Assembly (NCBI RefSeq): GCF_003473295.1
Contig: NZ_QRMP01000004.1
Location: 129,318 to 193,317 of the forward strand
DNA length: 64,000 bases
From: Parabacteroides sp. AM08-6
Lineage (GTDB): Bacteria; Bacteroidota; Bacteroidia; Bacteroidales; Tannerellaceae
Direction: 5' to 3'
Both the position numbers and the translations under genes were made by a program. Position 1 is the stretch's first letter; each line of letters begins with the position of its first letter. Below, piece by piece: positions 63,667 to 64,000 of this stretch. The notes beneath the pieces were generated by a model. The model saw only the letters and a list, made by a program, of their open reading frames with translations. It was not told the DNA's origin and searched no databases.

Positions 63667-63891
63667 ATGGAAAACTCATTTAATCAGAATAAAGTATGGG
63701 GTTGGGGCGAACTGGCCCTGCAATATTTCCCGAATATCTCCCAGAAAAGTGCCACGTGCCAGCTTCTCAAATGGATACGTGTCAGCAACGTCTTAATCGC
63801 CCAACTCGAGAGTACCGGCTGGCATCCCGGACAGAAGTATCTGACCCCGAAACAACGGGACTTCATCGTGGCACATCTGGGAGAACCTTAA
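63667..63891 (+). CDS. DUF4248 family protein
   Basis: 74 residues. KVWGWGELALQYFPNISQKSAT followed by WIRV and LTPKQRDFIVAHLGEP matches DUF4248, a small family found next to HU-like and amidase or lysin genes in Bacteroidales. It resembles a helix-turn-helix layout, so DNA binding is plausible but unproven. Its stop overlaps the stop of the convergent HU-like gene by two bases. Confidence 0.85.
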   Translation: MENSFNQNKVWGWGELALQYFPNISQKSATCQLLKWIRVSNVLIAQLESTGWHPGQKYLTPKQRDFIVAHLGEP

Positions 63892-64000
63892 AGGATATCC
63901 GGGTTTTCTTCATCACCCCCTCCCGGTTCGGAAACCGGCGGAGTTTCGGGAACAAGCTTCTCGAAAGTGTAATTATTCACGGCATCACGCAGCATCTTGC
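63888..64000 (-). CDS. HU-family DNA-binding protein, C-terminal end (partial)
   Basis: Only the last 36 codons are in the window: KMLRDAVNNYTFEKLVPETP and a Gly/Glu/Pro-rich tail ending PDIL. This fits the extended HU (HU-HIG) proteins of Bacteroidales, whose C-terminal tail is rich in Gly, Glu and Pro, and which are commonly neighbours of DUF4248 and lysin genes. The DNA-binding core lies beyond base 64000, so identification rests on tail and context. Confidence 0.5.
   Translation of the reverse strand, partial: KMLRDAVNNYTFEKLVPETPPVSEPGGGDEENPDIL

Noticed and set aside
1..64000. CRISPR array, tRNA or rRNA genes
   Set aside because: No regularly spaced direct repeats and no tRNA-like cloverleaf or rRNA sequence were seen in the intergenic spaces, most of which are under 250 bases. 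A covariance-model search would be decisive.

Overview
The window looks like chromosome of a gut Bacteroidota, most likely Parabacteroides or a close relative in the Tannerellaceae/Bacteroidales. Supporting signs are promoters of the TAnnTTTG type without Shine-Dalgarno sequences, many lipoproteins with Bacteroidales-type folds, carbohydrate-active enzymes, a type IX secretion (T9SS) C-terminal sorting domain, a DUF4248/HU-type module, and families common in this order (DUF2851, DUF3108, Big_5 lipoprotein, BF3164-like beta-propeller). The genus is an inference. I saw no rRNA, tRNA, CRISPR array or intact insertion sequence.

Layout. 1-471: 5' end of an RNase H1 gene and the decayed 5' end of a GH92 mannosidase gene. 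961-4885: an AT-rich island encoding a TMTC-like membrane glycosyltransferase, a small cysteine-rich exported NVEALA-like protein, a beta-propeller lipoprotein and a membrane-anchored thioredoxin-like/DUF1573 protein. 5079-15329: core metabolism (shikimate kinase, an alanine-dehydrogenase-like protein, 2-oxoacid:ferredoxin oxidoreductase, ATP-dependent PEP carboxykinase, thioredoxin-like lipoprotein, YifB ATPase), interrupted by an MNT/HepT toxin-antitoxin pair whose HepT gene carries an in-frame amber codon. 15403-19966 (minus): GH110 alpha-galactosidase, a six-hairpin glycosidase and a PAP2 phosphatase. 20136-30262: cysS-thioesterase; DUF3108, Big_5 lipoprotein and DUF2851 genes; then dapB, active lepB, a second lepB lacking both catalytic residues, and wbqC. 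30282-36555: phosphate transporter, GH127 and GH20. 36710-43909: tcdA with an ABC ATPase, NSS transporter, a RelE/ParE-type toxin-antitoxin pair, HhH protein, AAA ATPase, flavin reductase and a sodium:alanine symporter.

43986-56822 is the most striking surface locus. It holds a 3238-residue T9SS cargo protein with three LamG-like domains, a lipoprotein carrying two copies of a module also found in the giant's C-terminal third, a fimbrillin-like remnant, and a membrane-spanning TPR/AraC regulator. 56826-62749 holds an M16 protease, a SIS isomerase with a PfkB kinase, a tyrosine-phosphatase-like lipoprotein and a DEAD-box helicase. 62773-64000 is a phage-like cassette: two small holin-like ORFs overlapping in different frames, a glucosaminidase, a DUF4248 protein and the 3' end of an HU-like gene.

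Most promising for follow-up: the exported-peptide island, the active/inactive signal peptidase pair, the giant T9SS protein with its module-sharing lipoprotein, and the small overlapping ORFs. Functions beyond family assignment are inferred from sequence alone.
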